A DNA stretch of 64,000 bases from Magicicada septendecula (lineage: Eukaryota; Arthropoda; Insecta; Hemiptera; Cicadidae): NCBI GenBank assembly GCA_034769895.1, contig CM068375.1:256912768-256976767 (forward strand), written 5' to 3'. A program made the position numbers and the translations under genes. Positions 24,871 through 36,568 of this stretch are shown here, piece by piece. Positions within the stretch are counted from its first letter, which is position 1, and the number at the start of each line of letters is the position of its first letter. The notes under the pieces are model-generated. The model worked only from the letters and a program-made list of their open reading frames with translations, was not told where the DNA came from and ran no database searches.

Positions 24871-25620
24871 ATGGAAGATGTGGGGGCCATGGGTACAGAA
24901 ACTAGCTCTGTTTCAACACGGTACACTAATTGAACGAGCGAAAGGAGTTCTCAGTTTGACTCTGCCGTTTGTCTGTCTCTCCATCTGTCTACATCTATCT
25001 GTCTGTTTGGGGTGTGTCTTACGATAACTTTCGAACGTATTAACCGATTTTCGTAAAACGTGGCACGCGTGTCCATACTTTTAGCCTACAGAACCCTATT
25101 GTTTTTGAGACTGATACCACTAAAAACAGGGGATAAAGACAAAATTTGAGGAGTCAAAATCGTAAGAAAATTTTGAAATCCGTGTAGGTATCAGATTAGA
25201 GGAAATTTAAACCTAAATCTGAATATAGTGTTCATTTTTAAAAATTTTCAATTTTTGTGGATGTCAGGGCTCAAAAAGGTGTAAACATTTCAGTAAAATA
25301 GCAAACATGCATGTAGGATATTAAATTAAAGTGATTTTAAACTACAATCTGAATATGTTTATTTTAAAAAATTAAAGAATTTTTCTACGTCAGGACCCAA
25401 CGTATTCTGAAAATTTTTCAAAAATTCATGTGGGGCGTCAGAATCAAGAAAATTTTAACTAACATCTAAATATGTGTTAGGTTATAGACATTTCAAAATT
25501 TTGTGACCCCTAGAACTCAAAAACAGATCAAGAGTTGAAAAAAGTTTGAAAATTCAGCAGGATGTCAGACTAAAAGAATTATAACCAAAATTTGAGTGTT
25601 TTGAGTTTTCAAAAGTGATT
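24871..25620 (+). mobile_element. dispersed repeat with CTGT microsatellite and ~125-bp tandem units, copy 1
   Basis: It starts with GAACGAGCGAAAGGAGTTCTC and a GTCTGTCTCTC-type microsatellite, then ACCGATTTTCGTAAAACGTG, CCCTATTGTTTTTGAG, and about four degenerate tandem units marked by CTGAATATAG-like anchors near 25,221, 25,351, 25,468 and 25,591. Each unit carries CAGGGCTCAAAA-like and TCAGATTA-like segments. It is homologous throughout to 28,840-29,480. No coding capacity. Confidence 0.7.
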
Positions 25621-27941
25621 TTATGATTTCGTACTCTACAATTGTAATATTACTAAAGAAACAGTAGAGAAATCTGGATTTTCTTAAATGTTTCCCATAA
25701 TTGAAAAATTGTCTAATATCGAAATTTATGTAACAATAAAACTGTAGGCCTACTTCGTTCGAAATAGTGAGCAAAGTGAGTTCTGCAGTCCAGGGAGCGT
25801 ACTAGTGTTTATATATTATTAAAAAAATATCTAAAACATTAATATTTAGTGCCGAAACTAGTATAATTGATACTACCATACGTCATGGAAAACAAATTTC
25901 AAGAGATAGCTCGTATTTCTTCAAGCGGAACATGACTTCTTATAACAAGGGAATAAATTCGATCTAGAAAAATTGACTACAAGGGGTGGAATTCTGAAAA
26001 TGGCATTAGACTATTGTTTGAAAGCATTTGGAAAAAGTTAAGAGTTATGGAAGTTGAAGCCGGTTCTCTCTTAGAAGTGAAAAACGAGTGAACAGAGAAG
26101 TTGTTTTCTATTGTTTTCAAAGACTTCGACATCTTGGGTTCAAAACAATAGACCAAACGTCAGTGTAAAATAAAGCAAACGATATTAATCTCTGGTTATT
26201 ACTTATATTCCATCTCCTGAGTTCCATTAATACTTCGTTCACCGAAGCATTCCATTTCACCGAAGCTTCGTCCATTTTACAAAGATCCGTTAAAGTTAAA
26301 CTCATTGGTTAGGTTAATTAGCTAAATGGTAAATTTGTGGTCCGTTAGGTAACGAATGACCGTTAAAATCGCCAACAGTTAACCTTAAAATTACATTAAT
26401 GCATCCCTTTCATGTATGTTGTTCTTCGTCAAACCGTCATTTAAATGAAGTATAAAATGTATTTGTATGTTAGAAACTTTATTTATTATTAATTGTCCTG
26501 TAGGCGAACATAAAACAGACTGTTATAAAACTGATTAAAATAGACAATCATTTTCAAAGAAAAAAATTTAAGTCATATAATATAAGCCTGTATATAGTAT
26601 TTAGAAAATCACTCCTTTCCCCGAAAAGTTGGATGTTTAGAAAAGGACAATTGTTTGGAAGAAGTAGACACAGAAAACCAAATATACAGATCTCTATATA
26701 CGTGCTTTTTAAAAATCTGTTATAATTATTTGCGTTAACAGAGAAAATTAATTGGTCAGAATAAATAGAAACACAAAACGTAAACGGAAAGTAATATTAT
26801 AAACATTACTCGTGAGACATCTATATGAAAACACCATATTATGTACAATTTTCAAGTTATTTCAAGATGACAAGAAAATACTACAATCATGTTACTATGA
26901 TACTCTACAATTATGAAGTTGACAATAGGATTTTGAATTCGTGGTTAAGTACTATCAGCAGTTCACCTTTGCTACCGAACAAGGAATGTGGTGACGTATG
27001 CCATTCCACTGCACGCATCACTGTAATACTACACATTCAAAATACGTTTAACACAGTTTCGGTGTGACTTGACTGTATCTCACAAGGTATTTCTTGTAGC
27101 GAATAAAAAAACACACTTCAACAAAATATTCAATAAATTACACTTACATATAATGTACGAACGTTCAATCTAATACTCACACAAAACTACAACTAAATAC
27201 GTCTTCTGAACGTCTGAACAATGTTTTCAGAACCAGTAATACCTCACCAACACAAGCACGTACTATCATTTAGTAGACCCCCCGCTCCTCATGGGTCTCG
27301 GCAGCAATACTGGTGTGGGTACAGTAATTTAACTTACGGTGTGACTTGACTGACAGCACGACTTTGGTTAAACGGCAATTAACATAATAGTTGTAAAATA
27401 CTTTAACGTCCAATAACAAACGATCGTTAACTAATGAAATTAACATAAAAGTTAGCGTGAATGGAGGATAATATGAACATTTATATAGGCTATACTGTAC
27501 ATCACCGTTATAGACAGTGTTACGTATGACAGCTTAACAACCAATGTTCGTAAGCAGCGTATCTACCGTAGATCAATTTCCTCCATATGCAAGACTGCGG
27601 CAGATTAACAGTCTTCAACTTGCACCCAAAAGAAATTACGTGGTATAATTCAGGATAAAGCCGTTTTGATGTAATGTCTGATAGTTGAACGTATTGTTGG
27701 GAATCATGAGAGTGCGCTTGTTACCAAAGCTGTTAGTGGGTATTAGGTCCAAATCAATCTTTAGGTTGTTTCATTCTTTTACGACGTACAATTGACGTTC
27801 GGATTCACAAGTTATAATTCAGTATCTAGCCAGAGGACATTGGTTTGTAGTTTGGACCTAGAACTAGTCACACCAAGATGTTTATCTACAGTCCTCTTTC
27901 TGTAAAATTATTTGGTTTTATGCGTGTGTAAATATAAATAT
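25621..27941. other. no gene recognised
   Basis: AT-rich DNA without a supported gene. The only structure noted is a short direct repeat, CGGTGTGACTTGACTG, at about 27,060 and 27,338, which may flank a ~280-bp duplicated or inserted piece. Confidence 0.5.
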
Positions 27942-28466
27942 TGTTACGACATTAAAGAACAATCTACGTGTTTCTCGAATGTTCCAGTGGAATCCGTCTG
28001 TAATGTGTGTGCGTACGTGATTCTCAACGCGTTAGCTAGACTGTACCAGAAGTCGCGCGGCCGCGTGCTGTGTCCAACGTTATAGTCAATTACGTTCTGA
28101 TGTTTTCTAGTAGCGTTCTTGACGCGCAGTATGGTATATTCTGGATTTTCGGCGGGGTATAAATACAAGTACTCAGCGACGCTCAGTTCAGTTTGAATAG
28201 CGATTTATTGGAGTGCGGTTCGTAATATTGTGGCGAAGTGTTATGGGTTTTATAACTGTGCGGGACAATTGTAATACAATTGTGTTTTACATTAGTTGAC
28301 ATTTTATTGCGTGTGAACAATTTTTATTTGATTTGTTGTAAGAGACTATTTTGTTGATTACAAAGTGTTTAATTGTGATAATTAAAGCTGGTGATTAGTG
28401 ACTTAATTGGTGTCTCGTATTTTGTTTTCCGCTGTACCAACGGCGATCAGTTAGACCGTCGTACCA
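27942..28466 (+). mobile_element. solo LTR, Gypsy-like, plus strand
   Basis: A 525-bp LTR from TGTTACGAC to GTCGTACCA (one base short of a perfect 9-bp inverted repeat), homologous to the LTRs at 3,974-4,356 (minus) and 1,675-1,932. The flanks end ATAT and begin GTAT, possibly a 4-bp target duplication with one change. It holds a TATA box and initiator (annotated separately) and AT-rich 3' sequence where polyadenylation would occur. No gag/pol sequence is adjacent, so recombination between two LTRs probably removed the interior. Confidence 0.85.
28158..28188 (+). promoter_or_regulatory. LTR core promoter
   Basis: TATAAATA at 28,158-28,165 is followed 27 bases later (first T to the A of the initiator) by TCAGTT at 28,183-28,188, which fits the arthropod initiator TCAKTY. 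In the 3,974 copy the TATA box has mutated to CATAAATA and the initiator to TTCAGTT in altered spacing; the 1,675 copy breaks off just after GGGGTATAAA. Confidence 0.7.
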
Positions 28467-28839
28467 GTATGTATTTCTTATGTAACCTTTATATGAATAG
28501 AAGCTACCGTTGTATACTGGAACATGACTTGTTAAGCAATTAACTGCACTGTCCTAATTGAAAATCAATGTTTTACATATTAAATAAACAATTTGCATTT
28601 GATACAAAGCAATCAGTACCAAACCGGGTCTGAATAATATTACCTTAATTAAGTTGGTTTTAATATTTATATACTCTGGTAAAAAATATTATTTGTAAAT
28701 GGTGTATTGATGAGACAAGCAGTCTGCGGCAGTGTTGCCAAATCCCAGTGACTGGAGAACAAGCAGTAGATTCGTAATGACTTCTCTGTTTTCATATAGA
28801 ATATATATATATATATTTTTTTCTCTTATTATGATTGAA
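28467..28839. other. no gene recognised
   Basis: AT-rich spacer, including a short (TA)n run at about 28,801-28,816. Nothing else seen. Confidence 0.5.
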
Positions 28840-29480
28840 CGAACGAAGAGAGTTCTAAGTTTTAATTCGATATTTGTCTGGTAATTGTCTGTCTGTCTGT
28901 TTATCCATTTTTTTCACTAATTTGAGGTATTTTCCTTTTGAGTGCATCAATCGATTTTCATAAAACTTGGCATACGTGTCAATATTTTCACTCCACAGAC
29001 CTCTTATTGTTTTTGAGTTTGATTGATACCACAACAAAAAATAGGGGAGCGGGACACAAAAATTTGAGGGGGCAAAATATTTAGAACGTTACAAGTATCC
29101 ATGGGGGGAGAATTTTCTCCGAAAACTGAATATAGTGTTCAGTTTTAGAAATTTTTAAATTTCGGGTCACCGGGCCCAAAATGTAGATCAATATTTTAAT
29201 AAATTTGCAAAATTCCATGTGGGGTACCAGGTTAAAGAGAATTTTAACCGAAGTCTGAATGTAGTATTCAGTTTTGGAAATTTCAAACATTTTTTACACC
29301 AAGGCCCACAAAATGGATACAAGTTTGAAAATATTGTTAACATTCATGCCGGACGTCAGATTAAACACAATTTCAACTCAATTTTGAATCTGGTGTTTAC
29401 TCTAAAATTTTATTGGGTTTAGAGGCAGCAAGGGCAAAAAGTGGAACATACACAACCGTTATCAATATGTAAATTTTTTT
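28840..29480 (+). mobile_element. dispersed repeat with CTGT microsatellite and ~129-bp tandem units, copy 2
   Basis: Homologous to 24,871-25,620: GAACGAACGAAGAGAGTTCT, a TGTCTGTCTGTCTGT run, ATCGATTTTCATAAAACTTG, CTTATTGTTTTTGAG, then three tandem units anchored at about 29,128, 29,257 and 29,386. Units include ACTGAATATAGTGTTCAGTT. The step of 129 bp is clearer here than in copy 1. Confidence 0.7.
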
Positions 29481-30103
29481 TTTGTAAACATACTTTACAA
29501 AACTTTTGAAAGCGGTCTAATATTTGTAAAAGGTGTCGGCAGATATTAAGTTTGTTAAATTATAAGTTAGGTCAGCAACAAAAATATTTCTAACTTATAA
29601 GTAGTCAACTCTTATTGATTTCATCTTGTAAAAAATGAATATGACCTTAAAAACCTTAAGGTAGCGCTTGTTTTAGGGATACGAACCACTTATCGTACAT
29701 AAAATTAAGAGTGTTTTCATACGTAATGGGGAATTTTGACATCTGGAAGTTGGCAAATCTAACTGAAAGCATGACTTAGGTGTTGGTTATTGGTGATATT
29801 ATATTGAAGTTTCGTGTGTGTGTCATGTCAGAACGTTAAGATGTGCAAGTGTGTAAATAGTGTTGACAACGTCTGAGGTTTAAATTTATGGTGAAGTGAC
29901 AGTTTTTGCACAGATACACCCTATTATACCAGTTGTAAAAACAGCCTACTTTCAGTATTTTTGAGTCAACATAGGCAATCAAGACAAGCTCTGGTCACCT
30001 TACATATGCTGCAACACGTGTTCAGTGAATCGTCGTAGTTGGTTGAATAAAAAAGACGTTCAATGCAATTTGCCATCCCAATGATTTGGCGGGAGCTGAC
30101 ATT
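29481..30103. other. no gene recognised
   Basis: No supported coding region; unique-looking AT-rich sequence. Confidence 0.5.
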
Positions 30104-30104
30104 A

Positions 30105-30949
30105 CGAGGTATGTTCAATAGAAACACGTTTAAAGGCTGTAGAGCATTTTTATTAAACGATTTTAAAAGAAGTCTCCATTAACATTAAAGCATGAGTCCC
30201 ACCGTTGCAGTAATTTGTAGATTCCTTTCTGGTAAAATTGTTGCGGCTATTTGCGGAACCATTCTCTAACAGCAAACTCTACTTCAGCGTCCGATTTGAA
30301 CCATCGTCCTTTTAGTGATTTCTTTAATGAGCCAAACACATGATAATCTACGGGGACAAGGCGGGACTGTAAGGTGGATATTGTAAGACTTCCCACTTCA
30401 TACGGCCAAGCAGCTCTTGAATCGTCTGGGCTACATGGGGTCGAGCATGAATGATGGAATGAATAGCTCCGACGCTGATGCTCAATATTTGAGAAAGTTC
30501 TCTAACTTTGATTCACCTATTTGCGCATAAAGCAGTCTCCAGCTGTCTCACAATTTCATGTGGTGCTGCAACACGTGCAGGTCCGGGATGGGCCAACTCT
30601 TTAGTGGATTCTCTTCCTTGTCGAAATTTATTGCACCATTCAACCACTGCCATATGAGAATAACTATAATCACCATATACAGCTTTCATTCTCGTATAAA
30701 TTTCCATTGGCTGACGCCCCTCAGCGGGCAAGAACTGAATAACGGCACGCAGATTATTTTTGGACGGATTTTCTATCATAGATTTCATTTTCAACCCAGT
30801 CACAACGCTTAGAAAAGAGCAAACTGCAAATATTATTGACAGTCGCGTCACTAGTACATAAACAGACAATATAAACCAATGAATTCCGTTGCCGTGGCAA
30901 CGAAGTCACGGCTTCGCAGGTCAAACATGTTTCTATTGAACAATCCTCG
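30105..30949 (-). pseudogene. internally deleted mariner element with intact ends
   Basis: Ends CGAGGTATGTTCAATAGAAA (30,105) and, on the minus strand, CGAGGATTGTTCAATAGAAA (from 30,949) are a near-perfect 24-bp inverted repeat, flanked by TA on both sides (30,103-30,104 and 30,950-30,951). On the minus strand the transposase N-terminus is present, with RAVIQFLPAEGRQPMEIYTR, VYGDYSYSHMAVVEWCNKFR and GRESTKE (the paired helix-turn-helix region). It jumps after about residue 115 to the C-terminal part with FGSLKKSLKGRWFKSDAEVE, VREWF and FYQKGIYKLLQRWDSC. The central DDE region, about 450 bp, is missing. Since the ends look intact, the copy could in principle be mobilised in trans. Confidence 0.85.
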
Positions 30950-31089
30950 TAAATACAAGTGATTGTTATTTCTGTATGATTCCTCCTCTTCAGTTTGGCA
31001 TGTCAAGAAAAAAGAAGTGGATTTTGTATTACTCGAACATGAAGATAATCCACCAGAGTGTATCAACTGGAGGTTAATGGAGGAAAACA

Positions 31090-31340
31090 CTGTACAACAG
31101 ACGATACAACTAAACCTTTAACGTCACAGGATCTTGATTTTTGCCACAACCTGAGTTAAATAAATCACGCAGCGAACTAAACAATCTCATTTGAGATCTG
31201 GATCTGCTTAAAGATAAAGAGGAGCTTTCAGGATCAAAACTAAAACAATTGTATCTCTGGAATCTCCTACGGCAGACAAAAAAAGTACCGAGATTGTATA
31301 TAAAACAAAACTTCTTGCAACTTGATGGGCTTTTACAACA
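31090..31340 (+). pseudogene. N-terminal fragment of an unnamed transposon-associated protein
   Basis: The plus strand encodes LTSQDLDF, PQPELNKSRSELNNLI, DLDLLKDKEELSGSKLKQLY and a following WNLL in one or two frames. I recognise this order (SELNDLIRDL-x-L-KD-x-AELLGSRL) as the N-terminus of a repetitive, uncharacterised protein family common in arthropod genomes. Its later domains appear, on the opposite strand, at 32,990-34,023. No name or function can be given. Stops before and after show it is a relic. Confidence 0.45.
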
Positions 31341-32989
31341 TGTGACGATTTAAGATGCCTAAATCCCACAATAAATAAAAAAAAAATTATAATTATAATA
31401 CTAAAATAATTTAATAAGGTACGGATGAACCCTTTCTCCATGCCCCAAACCGGTAGTAACATGCCGATTTGCCAATGTATCAGTTAATAAAATTAGATGT
31501 AAGAAACCCAATAAATCTATAACGACCCCGCGTTACACAAAAGAATAATAAAAGTATAGAGAGACGCAATTACATTTGTAAGCAAATTAAAGGAAAATAA
31601 TTAATAATAATTGAGAACTACTTTTCGCGCTGAGAAACTACCCGCGCGCGGACAGCCCCATTACCCCTATAGTTAGTTAGTTAGTCCAGTTGACTCCGAG
31701 ACTCCGCTGCTGATATAGCGTACAGAAAGTTATGTTGACAATATAAAACATGTAGACTAGGAAAGCTTGTGTAATCGCAGAATGATGTGAATGTTGTAAA
31801 TGACTTGAGTGTGCGACGATGACATTTCTATAATTAAATAACATCACCTAAATGTGATGTTAAACTTTTAGAATGTAACTGTTAACCATAAGCAGTATGT
31901 GCGGTACGACAATGTGAACACCAGTGAAAGTTACCACCAAAAGAACAGACCACAAGAATCTACGGAAGAGACAGACTACTCATCTTTAAAAATGACACCA
32001 TACTTCACCAACACACGATAGACAGAAGATCTCCCAGACACCCTGCACAACAGACAAAAGCGCCGATTCGCCGAGGACATGTTACACACAGGTGACACGG
32101 AAGTTCTACTTCCGTGGTTCAGGACTTAACTTAAACTAATATATATGAAAGACACTTAAATAACAAAATAAGAGTAGAATAAAACACGAAAGACTGACCT
32201 AATTAACATAAAATTGTAATTTCATGATATGTATTAAGATGTGTTAAATTTAATGAATTTAATGAACATAACACTCTAAAGTTAAATAAGCCCATTCTTC
32301 AGATGGCACAAAATAAAGATTATTATTTGTAATATCATATACAGGAACAAACAACTCGGATCCGAGGGTAGTATAAGTTATGTTCACCCATGACTTACAC
32401 TAATTTCAATTGTACGAAATGTGCAAATATTTTTGTCTTTAGTATACACATTACTAATTATCTTCTAGGATGTTAAAACAGTATGTAATAAAGAGATGTC
32501 ATGGTCCAAAAAGGTGAGTGAATAAATCTACAAACCTCTCTCTAAATTCCTGAATTCACGGGATCCTATTTAGCGTTTGTTTATATTTCAGTTAATTATG
32601 AGTTTGTTAATATTATGGCAGCCTGTTTAATTGACCAGAGCCAATTAACCAGGTTCCCGATATTATAACGTTGAGACGTTATAAACATTCTTCAAATTTT
32701 TAATGGTACCTTTAATAATGGTCAATGTACAACAACAAAGTCTTTCAATTTGTTTCCTGACTAAAATGTTTTGATTGATTGTAAAATGTTAGTAATTTTG
32801 GGTCGTGAAAAACGAATATGCTTTTAGAATAATTTTATTACCTCTAGTTCCAAGATACACTATTTGCGCAATATGCAGCATTCTAGTCTAGTTAATGTAG
32901 AAGCATATAGAAGAAATTTATAGTATATAGAAATATTAAGTTAATAAAATGTTTGTGTTTGTTAAAAATTTATAGTTTACAAAAATAAT
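31341..32989. other. no gene recognised
   Basis: Mostly AT-rich. A small GC-richer patch lies at 31,627-31,665 and a perfect 9-bp hairpin CACGGAAGT-TCT-ACTTCCGTG at 32,096-32,116. No gene supported. Confidence 0.5.
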
Positions 32990-34023
32990 ATAATAAAAAT
33001 TATGAGCTTATTCTTGTGAAGTTACTCCTCTCTTTTTGCTTACCTCTTGTACTCCTGCTCCGGGGCATCTCTAGATAACTATCTAACAGTAGTCTGCCAG
33101 CACAGACGCAGCCCACCTACTCGGATGTCTTCGTTCTGTAGCTGCAATATCTTGGTGAAAACGCTCGTCACACTCATCACTCACACCACCATAGATGTCA
33201 GGAAAAAATCTATGTGCTAGTGCAAAAAGTGAGTCTTGAATGACAAGTTACAGCCTGTTTTACATATTTTTGTAAAACGATGTTCAATATTCCACCATAG
33301 TTTTCAGCTCTTCTGTTGTCCCTAAATACATGAACAGCAATTTAAAAAGCTTCCCAAGTTGCTTTTCTTTTGCCAGTTAGGATTTGCTTGAAGTTATGAT
33401 CTTTCAGAAGTTTACGAATTTGGAGGACGGCAAAATCCCTTCATTCATTTTTACATCACTCAGCGGTGAACATTTTGTTGTAACCTTCTCAATTCTGATT
33501 CGTTCCCTTTACAAAGTTCTTCATTAGCCAAGTTAAATGTGTAAAGGGGGTAGAATAATTTTACTTGCATCGACAAGAGGAATGTATTGGACATTTTTCA
33601 CTCCACGGCACAGACTTTTTGCCGGCCGTACTTTTGTCTTGTAATGAGAAGTTCTAGCACGGCTATTCCATTCACAGAGTAAACAGCAATACTTTGCGTA
33701 CCTTAACTTCACGCAAGAAGTATTGCTACAACTTTCAGATCGCCACAGATCTGACATCAGTGGTACCTGATATCTGATTGCTTCCAGACGTTTTCATACG
33801 TTTCCTTTATGCTCACAGAGTGGTCTACAGGAATGAAAGGAAGAGAATTGCTATTGTGTAGTAAAACAGTTTTCAAACTCAGTTTTGATGAGTCAATAAC
33901 TAACCTCCAATCTTGTGTTAATAATAACCGTACAAGACGTAGATTGAACGGCAGATAAATGAAAATGGTTACGAAAATACGAGCGAATCGTTGTGTGGGG
34001 CTTTTGGCTCCAGTGCTAGACAA
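32990..34023 (-). pseudogene. unnamed transposon-associated protein with RFHQDI motif
   Basis: On the minus strand, in order and in several frames: LLTQDWRLVIDSSKLSLKTV and LLHNSNSLPFIPVDHS (33,757-34,023), CEWNSRARTSHY and VQYIPLVDASKIILPPLHI (33,533-33,690), LLKDHNFKQILTGKRKATWE (about 33,350-33,420), then FFPDIYGGVSDECDERFHQD and IAATERRHPSRW with ADYC (about 33,050-33,200). Family members I recall read LLHNGN-x-YPSIPVAHS, C-x-CLWDSR and GAVSDEHGERFHQDI. The family is abundant in arthropod and cnidarian genomes and transposon-like in behaviour, but I know no assigned function. Frameshifts and stops make this copy dead. Confidence 0.65.
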
Positions 34024-34734
34024 TGAAGCTGTATTATGCTTATTGTGGATGAGTGAAAAGTCCCAATTCCATCAACTGCATCAACGGCAGTTACACAGTC
34101 ACAGAGTCACAGTGTACTGTGTGGTGTCTTAAATGGGAATAATCAGCCTTTACTTTGAGGATGAGCAACCGGGTTATGCCGACTTGATACACACTTTCTT
34201 CCCACCTTAACCTAGATACTTCCCTTGTGATGAGCTATTTATTTGGACTAGTGGTCGCCCAGTGGTCGAAATTCGACCGTAATTCATTAAATTTTTAAGT
34301 TTGAACGTTATTGAGGTTCTTTTGTCAAAGAGTATACCTCTATAATCATTGCATATAATTTTTTTGAATTTTGTTCTATTACGTCAGCTGCGAGCGTGTA
34401 CAAATACGTCATTAGCGTGTGTTGTTTGTTTTAATTCCCTGCAATACCTATGAAATTTAAAATTTAATGTTAGTAACAGTTGAAAAAAAAAACAATTACA
34501 GCTTGTATTCATATTTATTTTTTGATATAATGCATTGTCAGTTTAAATTTTTTCATGTTATTATTGAATCAAATAAACGCTAATAAAAATGAGACTTGAT
34601 ATTCATAGAAGTATAAGATACGTTGTTTTCAATTCCAGTGGATTACATTTCATTTTTGGTAAGGTACAAAATTCGAAAACAGTTTGAAGATTATCTGCTA
34701 CAAAGCTTATATAATTTTTTAATTTTTTTTCTAT
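34024..34734. other. no gene recognised
   Basis: The first ~150 bases may continue the upstream end of the preceding relic, but no motif is readable. The rest is AT-rich and featureless. Confidence 0.5.
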
Positions 34735-34807
34735 GCATTAATTTTCGAGTTATTTGAAAAATATGAAAGATAGGAAAAATGAGGTTTAGCTTGGCTAAGC
34801 CATATTT

Positions 34808-36568
34808 AAAAAATCGGTATGGAGAACCATACATGACTTCCATATTCTAAGATTTACATTTAAAATCATTTTCGAAATGAAATATTACCATTAGAAACTA
34901 CTTCTTTCTACTTACTGCTTCAGCCTTAACCACAGTACTGTGGTCACTAACATATACCACCTCACGTTATCGCACTCGATTTTCACTGATGATGGAAGTC
35001 GATGGCATTGCCGAAACATCTGGTTTTGTAGAAAACATTGGACTACGGCCAAATATCCCGGGAAGGAATTTTAACAAAAACTACTTCTTTGTTGCCGATA
35101 ACGTTGTACACATATATATAAAATATATGCATAAAATTAATGGCTTGTATAAGTTAATGATTGATCTCCATTAAGTAGTAATATTATGATGTACGTAATT
35201 AAAACATCAGAGCAGGTTTAGTGTGAATGAGGGTACACTGTGGACAAAAATTTTCAACATTTCCTATTGAGCGTTGCTTAGAGTAAAGCTGCGAATCTAC
35301 AGTGTATGTTTCACAGAACAAACACGCGAAAAAGAAGGAGCGCTCCGAAGTCACTCATGGACCCTCAGCATCTTGCAGAGGGTTCATTCCCTAAAGACGA
35401 AAAGTCTGTCTATGAATCGTTCCTCTGTAAACACGTGCAGTTACATTGCCCAGCGATCCACAGGAAGCAAATTGATGTGCATTTTTTCGGCTTGCACGCG
35501 TTATGTTGGTGTGGGTTTCGGCACTTTCCATTTAAAAAGCGTGCAAATGTAAGAAAATAAACATGAGTGAGGCCAGAAATAACGTGAATTGTGTGTGTGT
35601 GTGTGTGTGTGTGTGTCTTACCTGCCTTTTTATTGCTGTAGGCATAATAATAAAATGGAAACGTAAACATTACATAACTGAGATAAGCTTACCTGCCACG
35701 AACGATATATTATTTTATACATGGAGGAGTTCAGTGCCATACACACGTAGAGAAGAATTATATATATAAAGATATTAACTGATACATAATTTACATTAAA
35801 ATGAAAAAATTATAATTTTATTGCCTGGCAACAAAATTATTTTATTTTTAACAATTACCATTGTTTGAAAAAGTTTAAATGAATTTTCAAGTACTTTACT
35901 GTTGTTAAAACGTAAAAGGTTGCCGGTAAACTACCCCTTCCCCTTAACCGATCTTCACCAAAAACAATAGGTCTTGAGAACTCTTCAATTTAGGGCTGTA
36001 TGCAAATAATCTTTTGATTCTGTTGGAATTTGCGGCTGTTATCGTTTGCCATAGGAAATACCCTTGTTAAAACATAAAACGTTACAGGTAAACTACCCCT
36101 TTCCCTTAACCGATCCTCACCAAAAACAATAGGTCTTGAGAACTCTACCATTCAGGGCTGTATGCGAAACATTATTTGATTCTGTTTGAATTTGCGGCTG
36201 TTATCGTTTGCCAAAAAAAAATTTTCCTTGATAAAAAAAAACCGTTGCCGGTAAACTACCCCTTTCCCTCAACCGATCTTCACCAAAAACAATAGGTCGT
36301 GAGTACTCTACAAATCAGGGCTGTATGCAAAAAATTATTTGATTCCGTTTGAATTTGCGGCAGTTATCGTTTGCCATAGAAAAAAAATCTACACATAGAC
36401 ACACAGACACACAGATAGACACACAGACAGACAGACACACACACAGACACTTTTCGAAAATCGACTTTTTTCATGTTTTGAGTGTAGTACAATCAGAATC
36501 TGCAATAATCTCGAACACGATTTTTTTTGCCATCACCATACTTCCATTTCCTTAAGGAATATGGAAGT
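34808..36568 (-). mobile_element. Helitron-like element, left arm
   Basis: Minus-strand order: 5' hairpin, CTGT microsatellite (36,390-36,450), three 162-bp units (36,390 down to 35,910), the 70-bp shared segment (35,819-35,892), a (GT)n tract near 35,590-35,617, a tail with GGCTTGCACGCGTT-type sequence, the hammerhead-like module (34,930-35,020) and the 3' hairpin. No protein is encoded. Confidence 0.75.
34930..35020 (+). ncRNA. hammerhead-ribozyme-like module
   Basis: CCACAGTACTGTGG (34,930-34,943), then CTGATGA starting 43 nt after the palindrome's last base (34,986-34,992), stem II region GGAAGTCGATGGCATTGCC (partly paired), GAAAC (35,013-35,017) and ATC (35,018-35,020), an allowed N-U-H cleavage triplet. 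Core bases are intact; stem II has lost one pair relative to the 21.5-kb copy. Note that the module runs antisense to its host element. Confidence 0.5.
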
